A DNA stretch of 64,000 nucleotides, taken from the NCBI GenBank assembly GCA_007922225.1, contig ML679974.1, positions 5,941,105 to 6,005,104 on the forward strand. The letters run 5' to 3'. Below, one piece after another: positions 1-8,940 of the stretch. The DNA is from Emydura subglobosa (lineage: Eukaryota; Chordata; Testudines; Chelidae). Positions within the stretch are counted from its first letter, which is position 1; each line of letters begins with the position of its first letter. The translations under genes and the position numbers were made by a program. The notes beneath the pieces are model-generated. The model saw only the letters and a list, made by a program, of their open reading frames with translations, was not told where the DNA came from and made no database searches.

Positions 1-438
1 CTCTGCTAGATGGAATCAGAAATGCTTGACTGTGCCTCAGACTCCTATTAATAGCTGCTAGCAGAGTTCTCCTTTCACTCCTTTCACAGTGGGGGCCTGT
101 GCTTTTGGAACGGCAAGATCCAAGTTCTACCCTGCCATGATGCATTTTCAAGGTGTGCAGTATTATGACCACTGACATATTTAGGAGGTCATAGGTGTGT
201 TACAATATCAATTAGATTTGGTGTTCGGATTAAGGGCAGATATGACCCCAACACAGCCTGTGCTATTCTTTAGCATTAAGACAGAGAAACCCACTGCCAT
301 GATACGTCACCATATTAGTGCACCCAATCTTTCCCAAGTATGCAAGAGTTACAGTGCTTCTGTTTAATACCGTGGTGGTGTTATGTACATCAGAACAACA
401 GACAAGTAACACTCAAAATCCTTCAGCCAATAACTCAC
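1..438 (-). other. CIITA: CIITA intron, partial, following the exon at 439-498
   Basis: This is the 5' part of the next CIITA intron, starting with a GTGAGT donor on the minus strand at 438. I see no acceptor followed by an open phase-1 exon and no recognisable repeat. The next exon should lie to the left of the window. Confidence 0.5.
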
Positions 439-498
439 CTGTTCTCCTGCATTTGGTCTTGGAAGCATCAGAGTAACTCTCTGCACTGCTTACGAATG
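439..498 (-). CDS. CIITA: CIITA coding exon (fifth downstream of the CARD exon), 20 codons
   Basis: This 60-nt exon sits between a pyrimidine-rich acceptor (ACTTCTAG) and a consensus donor (ACAG|GTGAGT). It is phase 1 at both ends and stays open when read on from the previous exon. It encodes a Ser-rich stretch beginning SFVSS and ending KTKCRRT. In mammalian CIITA the equivalent place, just after the QKR motif, holds a short basic segment (FPEE..., then a KH-basic run), so position, phase and basic end fit. Sequence identity alone is weak. It belongs to the N-terminal region between the acidic activation domain and the P/S/T-rich region. A chance exon-like open stretch remains possible. Confidence 0.62.
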
Positions 499-785
499 CT
501 AGAAGTAATAAAGTTTAGAGTCTGTGATGTAGGTTGAATCTGGTTTGATAATTTAAGGTTTCTGTTAGTGGAGCCTGATCTATGCATGTTAAAATGAGAT
601 GGGGAGTTAGCAGAGGCATGACCAGAATTCTGTGCACTCTATAGCAAACCAGATCTGTTTTCTGGGGCACAGTCATTGTGGCAGATTAGAAATTCTGGTC
701 CCTTATATGTGCTAACTACTTATGCAAAACAATCTATTCCACCTTGCATTTAGCTGTGATGCTTGGAGTACCTTTCCCAGACCAG

Positions 786-872
786 AAGAAGAGCTCTGTG
801 TGGCTTGAACACTTGTCTCTCTCACCAACAGAAGTTGGTCCAATAAAAGATATTACCTCACCCACCTTGCCC
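786..872 (+). repeat. Short interspersed repeat tail, reptile type
   Basis: The segment contains the 'CTCTCTCACCAACAG' core, then 'AAGTTGGTCCAATAAAAG' and 'CTCACCCACCTTG', a string I know as recurrent in turtle and crocodilian genomes. I do not know its database name. It lies in the CIITA intron and resembles in layout the other short tails at 22578-22657 and 42113-42191. Confidence 0.6.
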
Positions 873-1026
873 TTCTACAAATTCTGAGGCAGCTTCAGGT
901 TACCTCAGAAATGGAAGAGTTTAATATATTAAATATGAAAGTGAGTAGCCTGGGTTATTTTACTCTGACTCTACATTTTTAATAGGCTGCAGATTTTTAT
1001 ACTGATAACCCAAAGTGGTTGGTTGG

Positions 1027-1061
1027 TTTGTTTTTGTTTTGTTTTTTTGTTTTGTTTTGTT
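1027..1061. repeat. T-rich simple repeat (TTTTG-like)
   Basis: Run of T blocks separated by single G bases. Low-complexity DNA inside a CIITA intron with no evident function. Confidence 0.8.
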
Positions 1062-1496
1062 AATAAAAAGAAATAATGCAGTTGATAACTTACTAAGCCA
1101 TAATTAAATTAATCAAAAGCCAAATTAAAACATTGGCACAATAGTGCAAAGCAAGGCTAGAGATTATAAAAACTAAAATCATGCTCACACTGCCATGTTA
1201 CATATCAACAAATCATTGAAAATATAAGGCGCATTATTTTAATTGATTCCAATATACATCACAGGAAGAGTGGACAAGTCATCACTGGTTTAAGTTGGCA
1301 TGGCTCCATGGGATTCAGAAGAATTGCAGCTACTTATGCTAATGAAGAATTTAGCATGAGACGGACACCAATGTTCCTTTAAAAACAAGTGTCCCCACTA
1401 TGCATGTAGTTTATGATTGTGGAGGAGGAACTTAAAAACACTACAGCTTCCTAGGTGAATTGCTTCCGCTGGTGCCACAAATGCTGTGTCACTTAC

Positions 1497-1574
1497 ATCG
1501 TTTCTGACATTTTTGCTTTATCTCTGTAAAACTCTCCATGCTTTCAGTGGCCATTTCATCCAAAATGAGTTTTC
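1497..1574 (-). CDS. CIITA: CIITA coding exon (fourth downstream of the CARD exon), 26 codons
   Basis: 78-nt exon with acceptor TTTAACAG at the right end and donor CGAT|GTAAGT at the left, phase 1 on both sides. The product reads GKLILDEMATESMESF followed by TEIKQKCQKR. It aligns with the mammalian CIITA segment DEVIGESMEMPAE...GQKSQKR, keeping the DE, ESME and QKR landmarks in order. In mammals this lies just after the acidic activation domain. The exon is symmetric, so skipping it would keep the frame. Confidence 0.88.
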
Positions 1575-1976
1575 CTGTTAAACAAAAACAACTTACTGCC
1601 AAATCTGAATCAATAGGATCCCAAAGGATACTGCAACATTAAAAACTAAATTCACACACCAAATGCAATCATAGGGTCTTGAAACAAGGATAAATCCTGT
1701 ATATAAAAGATTGGGAGCATATGTGTACTGTAAAGTGTATATCCAAATCTGCAGACCATGGAACACATCCATGGAAATCAGATTCAGTGACCTTAATCAG
1801 AGCAAAAACCAAGCCAAAAATGCACCAAGGCAGGATAAAAATAAATCATGTGACTTTTAAAAAGTATTAATAGGAAGCAAGTAAACATTGTCCCAATTAT
1901 GTGCCTGCTGCTCCACACTGCCTTGAATGTGCCAAAAGTCTGATATCAAGATTCTACTCTTGGCTCTGCCACTGAC
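1575..1976 (-). other. CIITA: CIITA intron, unique part
   Basis: Intronic DNA between the exon at 1497-1574 and the CR1 fragment at 1977. AT-rich; no repeat or conserved motif recognised. Confidence 0.5.
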
Positions 1977-2490
1977 TTAGATCCATAGACTCTCAGACTT
2001 AAAGGCCAGAAGGGACCATCATGATCATCTCTAGTCTGAAATCCTGCACATTGCAGAACACAGAACCTCACCCACCCACTCCTGTACTAGGCCCATAATC
2101 TCTGGGGTCTATTCATGAAGTAAATACTTTAAGTTACAAAGAATCCACCATTTACACTAGCTTAAAACTGCCAGTGACCTGTGCCCCATGCTGCTAGCAG
2201 TCGCAGATCAGCTACATGCCGTTGTAGGCAGTCTCATCATACCATCCCCTCCATACATTTATCAAGCTCAGTCTTGAAGCCAGTTTTTTTGCCCCCACTT
2301 CTCTCCTTGGAAGGCTATTCCAGAACTTCACTCTTCTGATGGTTAGAAACCTTCTAATTTCAAGCCTAAATTTATTGATGGCCAGTTTATATCCTTTTGT
2401 TCTTGTGTCAACATTAGCACTTAACTCCTCTCCCTCCCTGGTATTAATCCCTGTGACATATTTATAGAGAGGAATCATATCTAAACTTTA
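1977..2490 (-). mobile_element. CR1 LINE fragment, 3' part, minus strand
   Basis: The left end shows the reverse complement of the CR1 tail (CATAGACTCTCAGACTTAAAG, then GGCCAGAAGGGACCATC). Farther right come the ORF2 C-terminal landmarks in reverse order. The reverse-strand frame at 2478-2212 reads pieces such as RRFLTIRRVKFWNSLP, typical of the CR1 C-terminal region. It is 5'-truncated, and its right end lies about 20 bp from the splice donor of the next CIITA exon. It has the same orientation as the gene. Confidence 0.88.
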
Positions 2491-2509
2491 CTCATGTTTA
2501 AAATCTTAC

Positions 2510-2569
2510 CAAAGATGTCTTCCATTTGCTTCTCCTGCTGATCTTTGAGCACATATTCTGCTAATCCAG
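2510..2569 (-). CDS. CIITA: CIITA coding exon (third downstream of the CARD exon), 20 codons
   Basis: 60-nt exon between acceptor TTCCTTCTTGCTAG and donor TTTG|GTAAGA, phase 1 at both ends. It reads AGLAEYVLKDQQEKQMEDIF, which lines up without gaps with mammalian CIITA AELDQYVFQDSQLEGLSKDIF apart from one residue near its end. It forms the end of the acidic activation region. The donor is followed almost at once by a CR1 fragment. Confidence 0.93.
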
Positions 2570-5514
2570 CTAGCAAGAAGGAAAAAACAGCACAATGGCA
2601 TGGTAAATTATACAGTTAAGAACAAATTATTGTAGATTATTCTCATGTACAAAATTCCAGGGTCTGAAAGGAGAGCAAGAAATGTACATTAGTTTTACTT
2701 ATTAATAAATTTCATGTTCAGGAAGTGCAGAGCAATAGAAATAGAAAGTTAACACAACGTGTTTATCAGGAAAGTGTCACGAATAGAGATTTTTTTCCTA
2801 ACCAAAAAATATTTTCTCCACAAGACATACCACAGATTAAAATAGCACTAGTTGGTGTATTGTATGTGTGTGTGGCGTATAGACACCTCTGTTGTTTCAT
2901 AGAAGGACTGTTATTTAGTGTTGTTTAAAGCAATTTTCACTCCTGTGTTTGGAAAGAAATCACCTAAGAGCCAAGCAAAAGGATTTCACATATACTCATT
3001 AATAAAATTCAAAACGGGAAAGCCCCATAAGTACTTTATAAAAGCAGTAAATTGGGTTCCCAGTCAGACACTATGGGTCTGGTCCTACAGCTCTTATTCA
3101 TACCAGCAAGTCTCACTCAAATGAGTGACTGCTCACTTCAGTGATTCAGGTTGTATGGGATCAATTCTGCTCTTAGCAACTCAACGGAAAACTCCTGTTG
3201 CTTTCATTCAGAGTAGGAAATGGCCCTAATTACTTGTATTTATTGAGACAGTTAATAATCATACATATATGTACATTACATTTTTGTATCTAGCATCATT
3301 AATACTAAAGTGCTGGACCCAGAATTGCCACTTTGACATGGCACATCTTATGAACAATGATTGTTAAACTAATTTATACTTTTTTAAAGTTAAGAAATAT
3401 TTTGATTTTAGATGACCTGGATGTTTTGAATATTTTTAGGAGGGTTTATTAGGGTGGGTTTTACTGAAAAAAATTAGATCTTAATCATGTAATTGTTAAA
3501 ATATTAACTATATTAGACAAAATGAGACTGAATTTAGGCAAGACTACTTTACTGTGATCAAATTATAACTTATAAGGAACTAGTATACACAGGAAGGAAA
3601 AAGTAACATTCATAGCCGATGTGTCACAGCAGGGAAGTGGCAATCAGGGTCCCGACACCCCAAGTGGAGAACAGAACGTTTAAACCCCCAAAAAGAGAGG
3701 TTAACCAACTGATTGCATGCTGTATTATTGTACTATATACATATATTGAGTATGGTCTTTTATGAAAGCTTGTAATGTTCTGAATGTGATGGTCATTATG
3801 AGATATGTATATGTATGAGATGTGAGATACAGACTGCGGTCAGTGTATTTGCGTATATAGGAAAATGCTCATAAACTGTGCTACAACTTCACCCACACCC
3901 CACAGCAGGGTAGTGAAGCAGTCAAGTGCGGAGGGGGCCAGTTGTTTACAGGAAACAGCTTCAAATACCCAGCCCAATTTCCACTGCAGGAAATGACAAT
4001 GGTGGACACTGAGTTTATGGAAAGACATTGAAACTTCTCAGCTATCAAGTTAAGAGGGAATTTCTCTGTTTCTGAATAAACATGAGTTACCATATCAGAA
4101 GGAGGGCGGGGGGCAAAGTCCTTTAAAAAGGAGGCTTGAAACTGAGCTTTTCATTAGGCAGCCTCTAAGCAGGAAGCTGTCTGCAAAATGCTGGATCCCT
4201 GCTTAGCTAGGGGGTTCACTGGGAAACTGAAAAGTCAGGGCAGCTTGTCAGCCTAGGCAAATGAGACCCCACCAATCAAGATTTCCCCAAAGCTCCAAAA
4301 ACATTCTGTATAGTCTTTTATTTAACTGATAAATATATACACAGATCGGAGGACAAATTGCAATTTGATTTAAACATCACAATTCACTCTCTCCGATAGC
4401 GAAGCAAAATGCAGTGCCAGAAAGTTTGAAGAACGTAGTAGTGCGTGAGGCTCAAATCCCAGTTTAGTTAACAGTACCTCATGAAGCTGCCTTGTTAAGG
4501 TGCAATTTACCATGCCCAGGCGTCACTTTATAAAGGCATTGCTGTGGTAACTACTGCTCGGTGAGGCCATAGCAGGATTCTAGCAGTAAACCAGGGCTTG
4601 CAGGGACATGGGGATGGGGCCTGCACCTTATGCCTCCCCCGCTCTCTCCCACGTGGGCTGCCCATGTCTCAGTACCAAATAGGCCTTGCCCACATGCGGT
4701 GGGGCCCTATATATGTGCCCAAAGAGCCAGCAGGGGCAGTGCCAGCTCCCAGCTCCATCTGCTGCTCCTTCAGTGTAAATAAGGTAAGCTTTTAATAGCT
4801 AATAAATTATACACTGGGTGCGGGTGGAAATAACTATTTTGTGATTTGTGCCTCAGCTGTCAAAAAAGTCACCGGTCGCCACAAGTTCAAAGACAATCGG
4901 TAACTTATATTAGAAAAGGGATTTTTAGGGAAGGTAGGGTTTAAGTACAACTGGAGTCGCCCTTCATTGGGTCCAGGTGTCTTTAATTGCCCTGCAGTAC
5001 TCTCTCCTCTGCTTGCAGGAGAAAGGGCTTTTGACATTCTTGGGTTCACACCCCGGCCCTGCTATACCCTTTTGTGGCCATCTGGCCTGACTTTACCACA
5101 ATCTATTAAATAAACCTCTTGTTTAGTGTTACCCCAAGTTGGTCTCTGTTGTCCAAACTGTGTGGCGTGTGGGTGTCAGAGTGAGCTGATCACTGGGGGA
5201 CTGGTTTCATGCCTTTGGGGGCGATGAGCCAGAGGGGGATGATCCATGTGTCTGGCAGTTAAGAACTCAGGAAGGACGGATTTGAGGAGACTTGGGACTG
5301 GAAGGGAAGGGCTATTGGTATCACCCTGCGAGGAGTAAGTAGGCTGATGGAAGCCAGGTTAAGATTTTGTGCTTATGGGCAGGTTGCTGATGTCAGGGGT
5401 CTGAACCAAAGTGGCACAGCATAAAGGCACCAGGGTTACAGAGTGACAGACCCTTTATTGGTCTGGTTAACCCCATAACATCAACCTCCCTCTCCCCCCC
5501 AAAAAATCTCATAC
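2570..5514 (-). other. CIITA: CIITA intron (about 2.9 kb)
   Basis: Phase-1 intron. From 2570 to about 3600 I recognise no repeat or exon. From 3614 to 4290 there is LTR-like sequence (an AATAAA near 4076 and a TTTAAAAAGG box near 4122), but no clear termini. From about 4850 to 5390 lies a second LTR-like block, listed separately. A palindromic CCCACGTGGG at 4648-4657 contains an E-box core. Confidence 0.55.
4850..5390 (+). mobile_element. LTR-like fragment with polyadenylation signal
   Basis: The block has the layout of a retroviral LTR: an AT-poor U3-like part, a promoter-like CTATACCCTTTTG near 5063, AATAAA near 5110 followed by a GT-rich R/U5-like stretch, then G-rich sequence. I could not fix TG...CA ends or a TSD, and the family is unknown. 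It lies in a CIITA intron, antisense to the gene. Confidence 0.35.
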
Positions 5515-5640
5515 CTATTCTAGAGTAAGCTTCTCCTGTATTTGAAAAAAGAGATTCTTCCTCGCTTTCATTGCTTTCAATTGTATAAAAGGCATCCAAA
5601 TTGCTGAACTGATCATGGTTGATGGTATCAATGTCAGGGT
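5515..5640 (-). CDS. CIITA: CIITA coding exon (second downstream of the CARD exon), acidic activation domain
   Basis: 126-nt exon (42 codons) with acceptor TTTTTTTTATTCTAG and donor AATAG|GTATGAG, phase 1 at both ends. It begins DPDIDTINHDQFSNL, matching mammalian CIITA EPDTDTINCDQFSRL almost residue for residue. It ends GEAYSRI, matching REAYANI. Between them is an acidic Ser/Glu run (SNESEEES) somewhat longer than in mammals. This is the core of the N-terminal acidic activation domain that recruits general co-activators in mammals. It is the clearest diagnostic exon for the gene in this window. Confidence 0.96.
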   Translation of the reverse strand, partial: TLTLIPSTMISSAIWMPFIQLKAMKARKNLFFQIQEKLTLE

Positions 5641-5789
5641 CTAGAATAAAAAAAAGTTACAATTAGGTCAGTGAATGCCATGGTCACAGTAAAGAAATCC
5701 AGAAGGCAAGACAAGTCGAAAGGGCAGAATTATTAATTCTCCCTCGAGCATTCATTTTGTGATAAATGTTGTTGATAGATAGGTTTTGT

Positions 5790-6705
5790 GATAGATATTG
5801 GAACCAACAAGGTGCTGGTGAGACCTCATCTGGAATACTGTGTGCAGTTCTGGTCCCCCATGTTTAAGAAAGATGAATTCAAACTGGAACAAGTGCAGAG
5901 AAGGGCTACTAGGATGAGCCATGGAATGGAAAACTTGTCTTATGGGATGAGACTCAAAGAGCTTGACTTGTTTAGTCTAACCAAAAGAAGGTTATGGGGA
6001 GATATGATTGCTCTCTGTAAACACATCTGAGGGATAAATACCAGGGAGGGAGAGGAACTATTCAAGTTCAGTGCCAATGTGGACACAATAACTTATGGAT
6101 ATAAATTGGCCATCAGGAAGTTTAAACTTGAAATTAGACACAGGTTTCTAACCGTCAGAGGAGTGTAGTTCTGGAATAGCCTTCCAAAGGGAGCAGTGGG
6201 GGCAAAAAATCTAGCTGGCTTCAAAACTGAGCTTGATAAATTTATGGAGGGGATGGTATGATGGGACAGCCTAGTTTGGCAATTAACGGATCTTTGACTA
6301 CTGGTGGTAGATATGCCAATGGCCTGTGAAGGGATGTTAAATGGGATGGGTTCTGAGTTATTACAGAGAATTCTTTTTTGGGTGTCTGGCTGGTGAGTCT
6401 TGCCCACATGCTCAGGGTTTAACTGATCACCATATTTGGGGCTGGGAAGGAATTTTCCCCCAGGGCAGATTGGCAAAGGCTCTGGAGGTTTTTCGCCTTC
6501 CTCTGCAGCATGGGGCACGGCTCACTTGCTGGTGGATTCTCTGTACCTTGAAGTCTTTAAACCATGATTTCAGGACTTTAATAACTCATTCATAGGTTAG
6601 AAGTTTATTATAGGAGTGGGTGGGTGAGGTTCCGTGGCCTGCGATGTGCAGGAGGTCAGACTAGATGATCATATTGGTCCCTTCTGACCTTAGAATCTAT
6701 GAGTC
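5790..6705 (+). mobile_element. CR1 LINE fragment, 3' part of ORF2 plus tail
   Basis: The plus strand encodes an open piece at 5788-6030 with the CR1 C-terminal signature VRPHLEYCVQFWSP, then EQVQRRATRM and ELDLFSLTKRRLWGDMIA. After a stop the homology continues in broken frames to the CR1 tail at about 6700 (GGTCAGACTAGATGATCATA... and a TCTATGAGTCT end). It is 5'-truncated and degenerate, antisense to CIITA. Confidence 0.92.
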
Positions 6706-6788
6706 TAACTGACTCAAGGCCAGCCCATTACACAGGAATGGAAACCGCATTTTAAGGCTAACAAATCTAAGTAACATGCTTAAAACTC

Positions 6789-6895
6789 TGGGCCTGATTC
6801 TCTTCTCACACTGGTGAGAATCAGGAGTAACTGATCAAGTCAATGGAGCTTTATTGGTATAACTAAGAGGACAATAAAATCTTTGGTCCTTAACT
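6789..6895. repeat. Fold-back repeat, reptile type
   Basis: Starts GGGCCTGATTCTCTTCTCAC, then CTGGTGAGAATCAGGAG and a CAATGGAG motif. Related 'cctgattct...caatgg' strings occur near 3070, 7047 and 16870. These are remnants of a palindromic turtle/crocodilian repeat whose class I cannot name. Confidence 0.45.
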
Positions 6896-7090
6896 CCTCC
6901 TGCTTTTAGACTTTGTTGCATAAGTGGGGCCCCATCTGCACAGACATATTCCTGAAGGTTTCAGTAGCAGGCAGGAGATCAGAGGGCAAACCTTGGCCTC
7001 TGATCTCAGACCAAGCAGTAATTAAACATGAAATGGCTCCATATTCTGGAGCCTGATTCTCCACTGCATTGCACCATCTGCTTTGGTAAC

Positions 7091-7694
7091 TGTGATGGGG
7101 TAACTATCCCTGCAGGGTGTAATGCAGACCAGATGAGCCAAATAATCAATTTGGCAGGTAATTAAGGAGCTCAGCTAGGCAGGAATAAGTGGGGCCTATA
7201 AAGCCCAGGAGTGGAAGGGAAAGGGGCTACTGGGAAAAGGCAGCTAGTACCAGCAGTGAGGGAGGTTGCAATCACTCCCTGGGGAAAGGGAGGAGGCTTT
7301 GGTAACTGGTAGGTCCAGGAAGAAAAGTGGGGTTGGGCAGTGAAGCTAGAGAGAGAAAGCCCAGACTGCTGAGCTGAGGGTCTCTGGGCTGGAACCCACA
7401 GAAGAGGGTGGGCCTGGGTTCCCCTACCAGCCACTATGTGAATGGCACTGACGCAGTGAGGGGGAAGAGTGCCTAAGATTATTGAGCTAAATCCCTCCAA
7501 CAGAAGGGGGAAATGTGGGCAGTGATACAGCTGGAGGGCTGAGCCACAAAGAGGATGCTGTGGTTCCTGGGGCTGTGATAGGAGCTGCAGAGGGACAGCA
7601 TGGCATGACAGCATGCAAACTGCAGACGGGGGCATCAGCCTCAAGCTAATCTCCAGAGAATTGGGAGGAGGTGCCAGTCACGCACCCCACGACA
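7091..7694 (+). mobile_element. Solo LTR, about 604 bp, in a CIITA intron
   Basis: Begins TGTGATGGGG and ends CCCCACGACA, so has TG...CA ends. It is flanked by near-identical 5-bp direct repeats, GTAAC on the left and GTAAT on the right, as expected of a TSD. A GCCTATAAAG box near 7195 indicates a plus-strand promoter, antisense to CIITA. No internal retroelement sequence is attached. I recall LTRs of this kind from turtle genomes, but superfamily (Gypsy or ERV) is not settled. Confidence 0.72.
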
Positions 7695-8793
7695 GTAATG
7701 TTCTACACTCCCTTGGCCCAGACAAAGTTACTACAAAGTGCAAGGCGGGGAGAATCAGGCCCTCCTCTGTTAGAGATATGGATCTTTCCCTACATTTTTA
7801 AAAGCTATGTTGCTATTTTCTAAGTACAAGGTGGTAAATCTGTTTATAGCAAATGGTCTTTAAAAGAAAACCTGCCAGTTCTGAAGGCCTTTATCTGGTC
7901 TCAACATTCAAGGCACACTTGATCTGGTGGAAATGCTAAGACACCAAATTAACACAGCTGCAGATGATTTTCCCCCTCCCACAGAGAAACCCACTGGAGG
8001 AGTACAAGGAGAGCAAGAAATTGCATGAGGTCAACAAGTATGTAGCCCACTAGCCTAGCAGGCACTACTGCAGATTTACCACCACAATCACAATGACATC
8101 CTCAGGTAGGTTTGGATTTGAGGGTCAGGAAATAGACAGGAGACAGCCTCCAACCCAGCTGGTCCTGGGAACTGGGAAGGGAATCCCTACATGCACAGAG
8201 ATGGCCTCCTCCCACCATGGTTTAACTTTAAGAAGTCATGCTGCAACTGGTTAAGTCCCCTGCAGCTGCTAGTACATTGGTCATATACCTCAAGACTTAA
8301 GGTCAAATCTTGGATCACCAGAGGAAATTACTTTGCTGGTTTAATTTGTGGATGTCTGTCCTCACTCAGTCTGGCTCAGCTAAAGTCTCTGCTTAGTAAA
8401 GGCGTGGGCCTGAAATTGCAGAGGTGTTGCCAGTTGTGCTTGACCAGGACAGGGTAGGAAAGCTTGCATAGCTCTCCTTATGCTGTTGAACTGCATGCCA
8501 AAGATATTAGCCTCTCATTATGAGCAACATGTAAGAAAGTATGTTTATAAACCACAAGTTGAACAGACAGAGTTGTAACTCAGGTACAAAAACTTAGCAC
8601 AGGATGGTATCTGGAACCAACTTCTGTATCTAGATGTGTATACACCATTATTTAGAGTCATCACATCAGAATTCCACATCTGCAATTAGATTAACTATAC
8701 TATCACAATAAAGTGCCCTTTGTTAAGTTATGGCACTTCTACTTTCATCCAACGACCTGGCTACATACCAGGATAATTCACTGCCTTACTAAC

Positions 8794-8940
8794 CTGTTGA
8801 AAGTTCACTTTCTTCATCTTCATCAGATAACCTTGTGTCCAAGAGGCTGTATAGATGCAATGGATCAATATTGCTGTGCAGCAAATCAAGAAAGCTATTT
8901 TCAGTCAAAACTGCTGAATCCATGATTTGTCTTTTGCTAC
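8794..8940 (-). CDS. CIITA: CIITA exon 2 equivalent: internal start codon and start of acidic domain
   Basis: 147-nt exon with acceptor TTTGATTTCAG and donor CAACAG|GTTAGT, phase 1 at both ends. It encodes GSKRQIMDSAVLTENSFLDL, then LHSNIDPLHLYSLLDTRL, then SDEDEESELST. Mammalian CIITA has MELGPLEGGYLELLNSDADP, LCLYHFYDQMDL and AGEEEIELYS at the same place. The conserved ATG at 8923-8921 has A at -3 and G at +4, a good context. In mammals this internal ATG serves the promoter-IV form; the type I form enters the exon from the CARD exon. Joining to the CARD exon at 28805 restores a Gly codon in frame. Confidence 0.95.

Larger units (their letters stand above)
499..1496 (-). other. CIITA: CIITA intron (about 1.0 kb)
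   Basis: Phase-1 intron between the exons at 1497-1574 and 439-498, with donor GTAAGT at the 1496 side. It holds one interspersed-repeat tail (786-872) and a T-rich low-complexity run (1027-1061). The rest looks like unique intronic DNA. Confidence 0.6.
5641..8793 (-). other. CIITA: CIITA intron (about 3.2 kb)
   Basis: Phase-1 intron between the two acidic-domain exons. It contains a plus-strand CR1 fragment (5790-6705), a fold-back repeat (6789-6895) and a solo LTR (7091-7694). From 7695 to 8793 I see no repeat or exon. Confidence 0.6.

Noticed and set aside
4648..4657. CCCACGTGGG as the CIITA promoter IV E-box
   Set aside because: It lies downstream of exon 2, and no GAS or IRF site was seen beside it, so the position is wrong for promoter IV.
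6093..6518. 141-codon minus-strand frame
   Set aside because: Antisense to the decayed CR1 tail region; its pieces mirror CR1 coding sequence.
7171..7644. 157-codon minus-strand open frame, Pro/Ser/His-rich
   Set aside because: Lies wholly in the solo LTR 7091-7694, in antisense; composition follows the purine-rich LTR strand.
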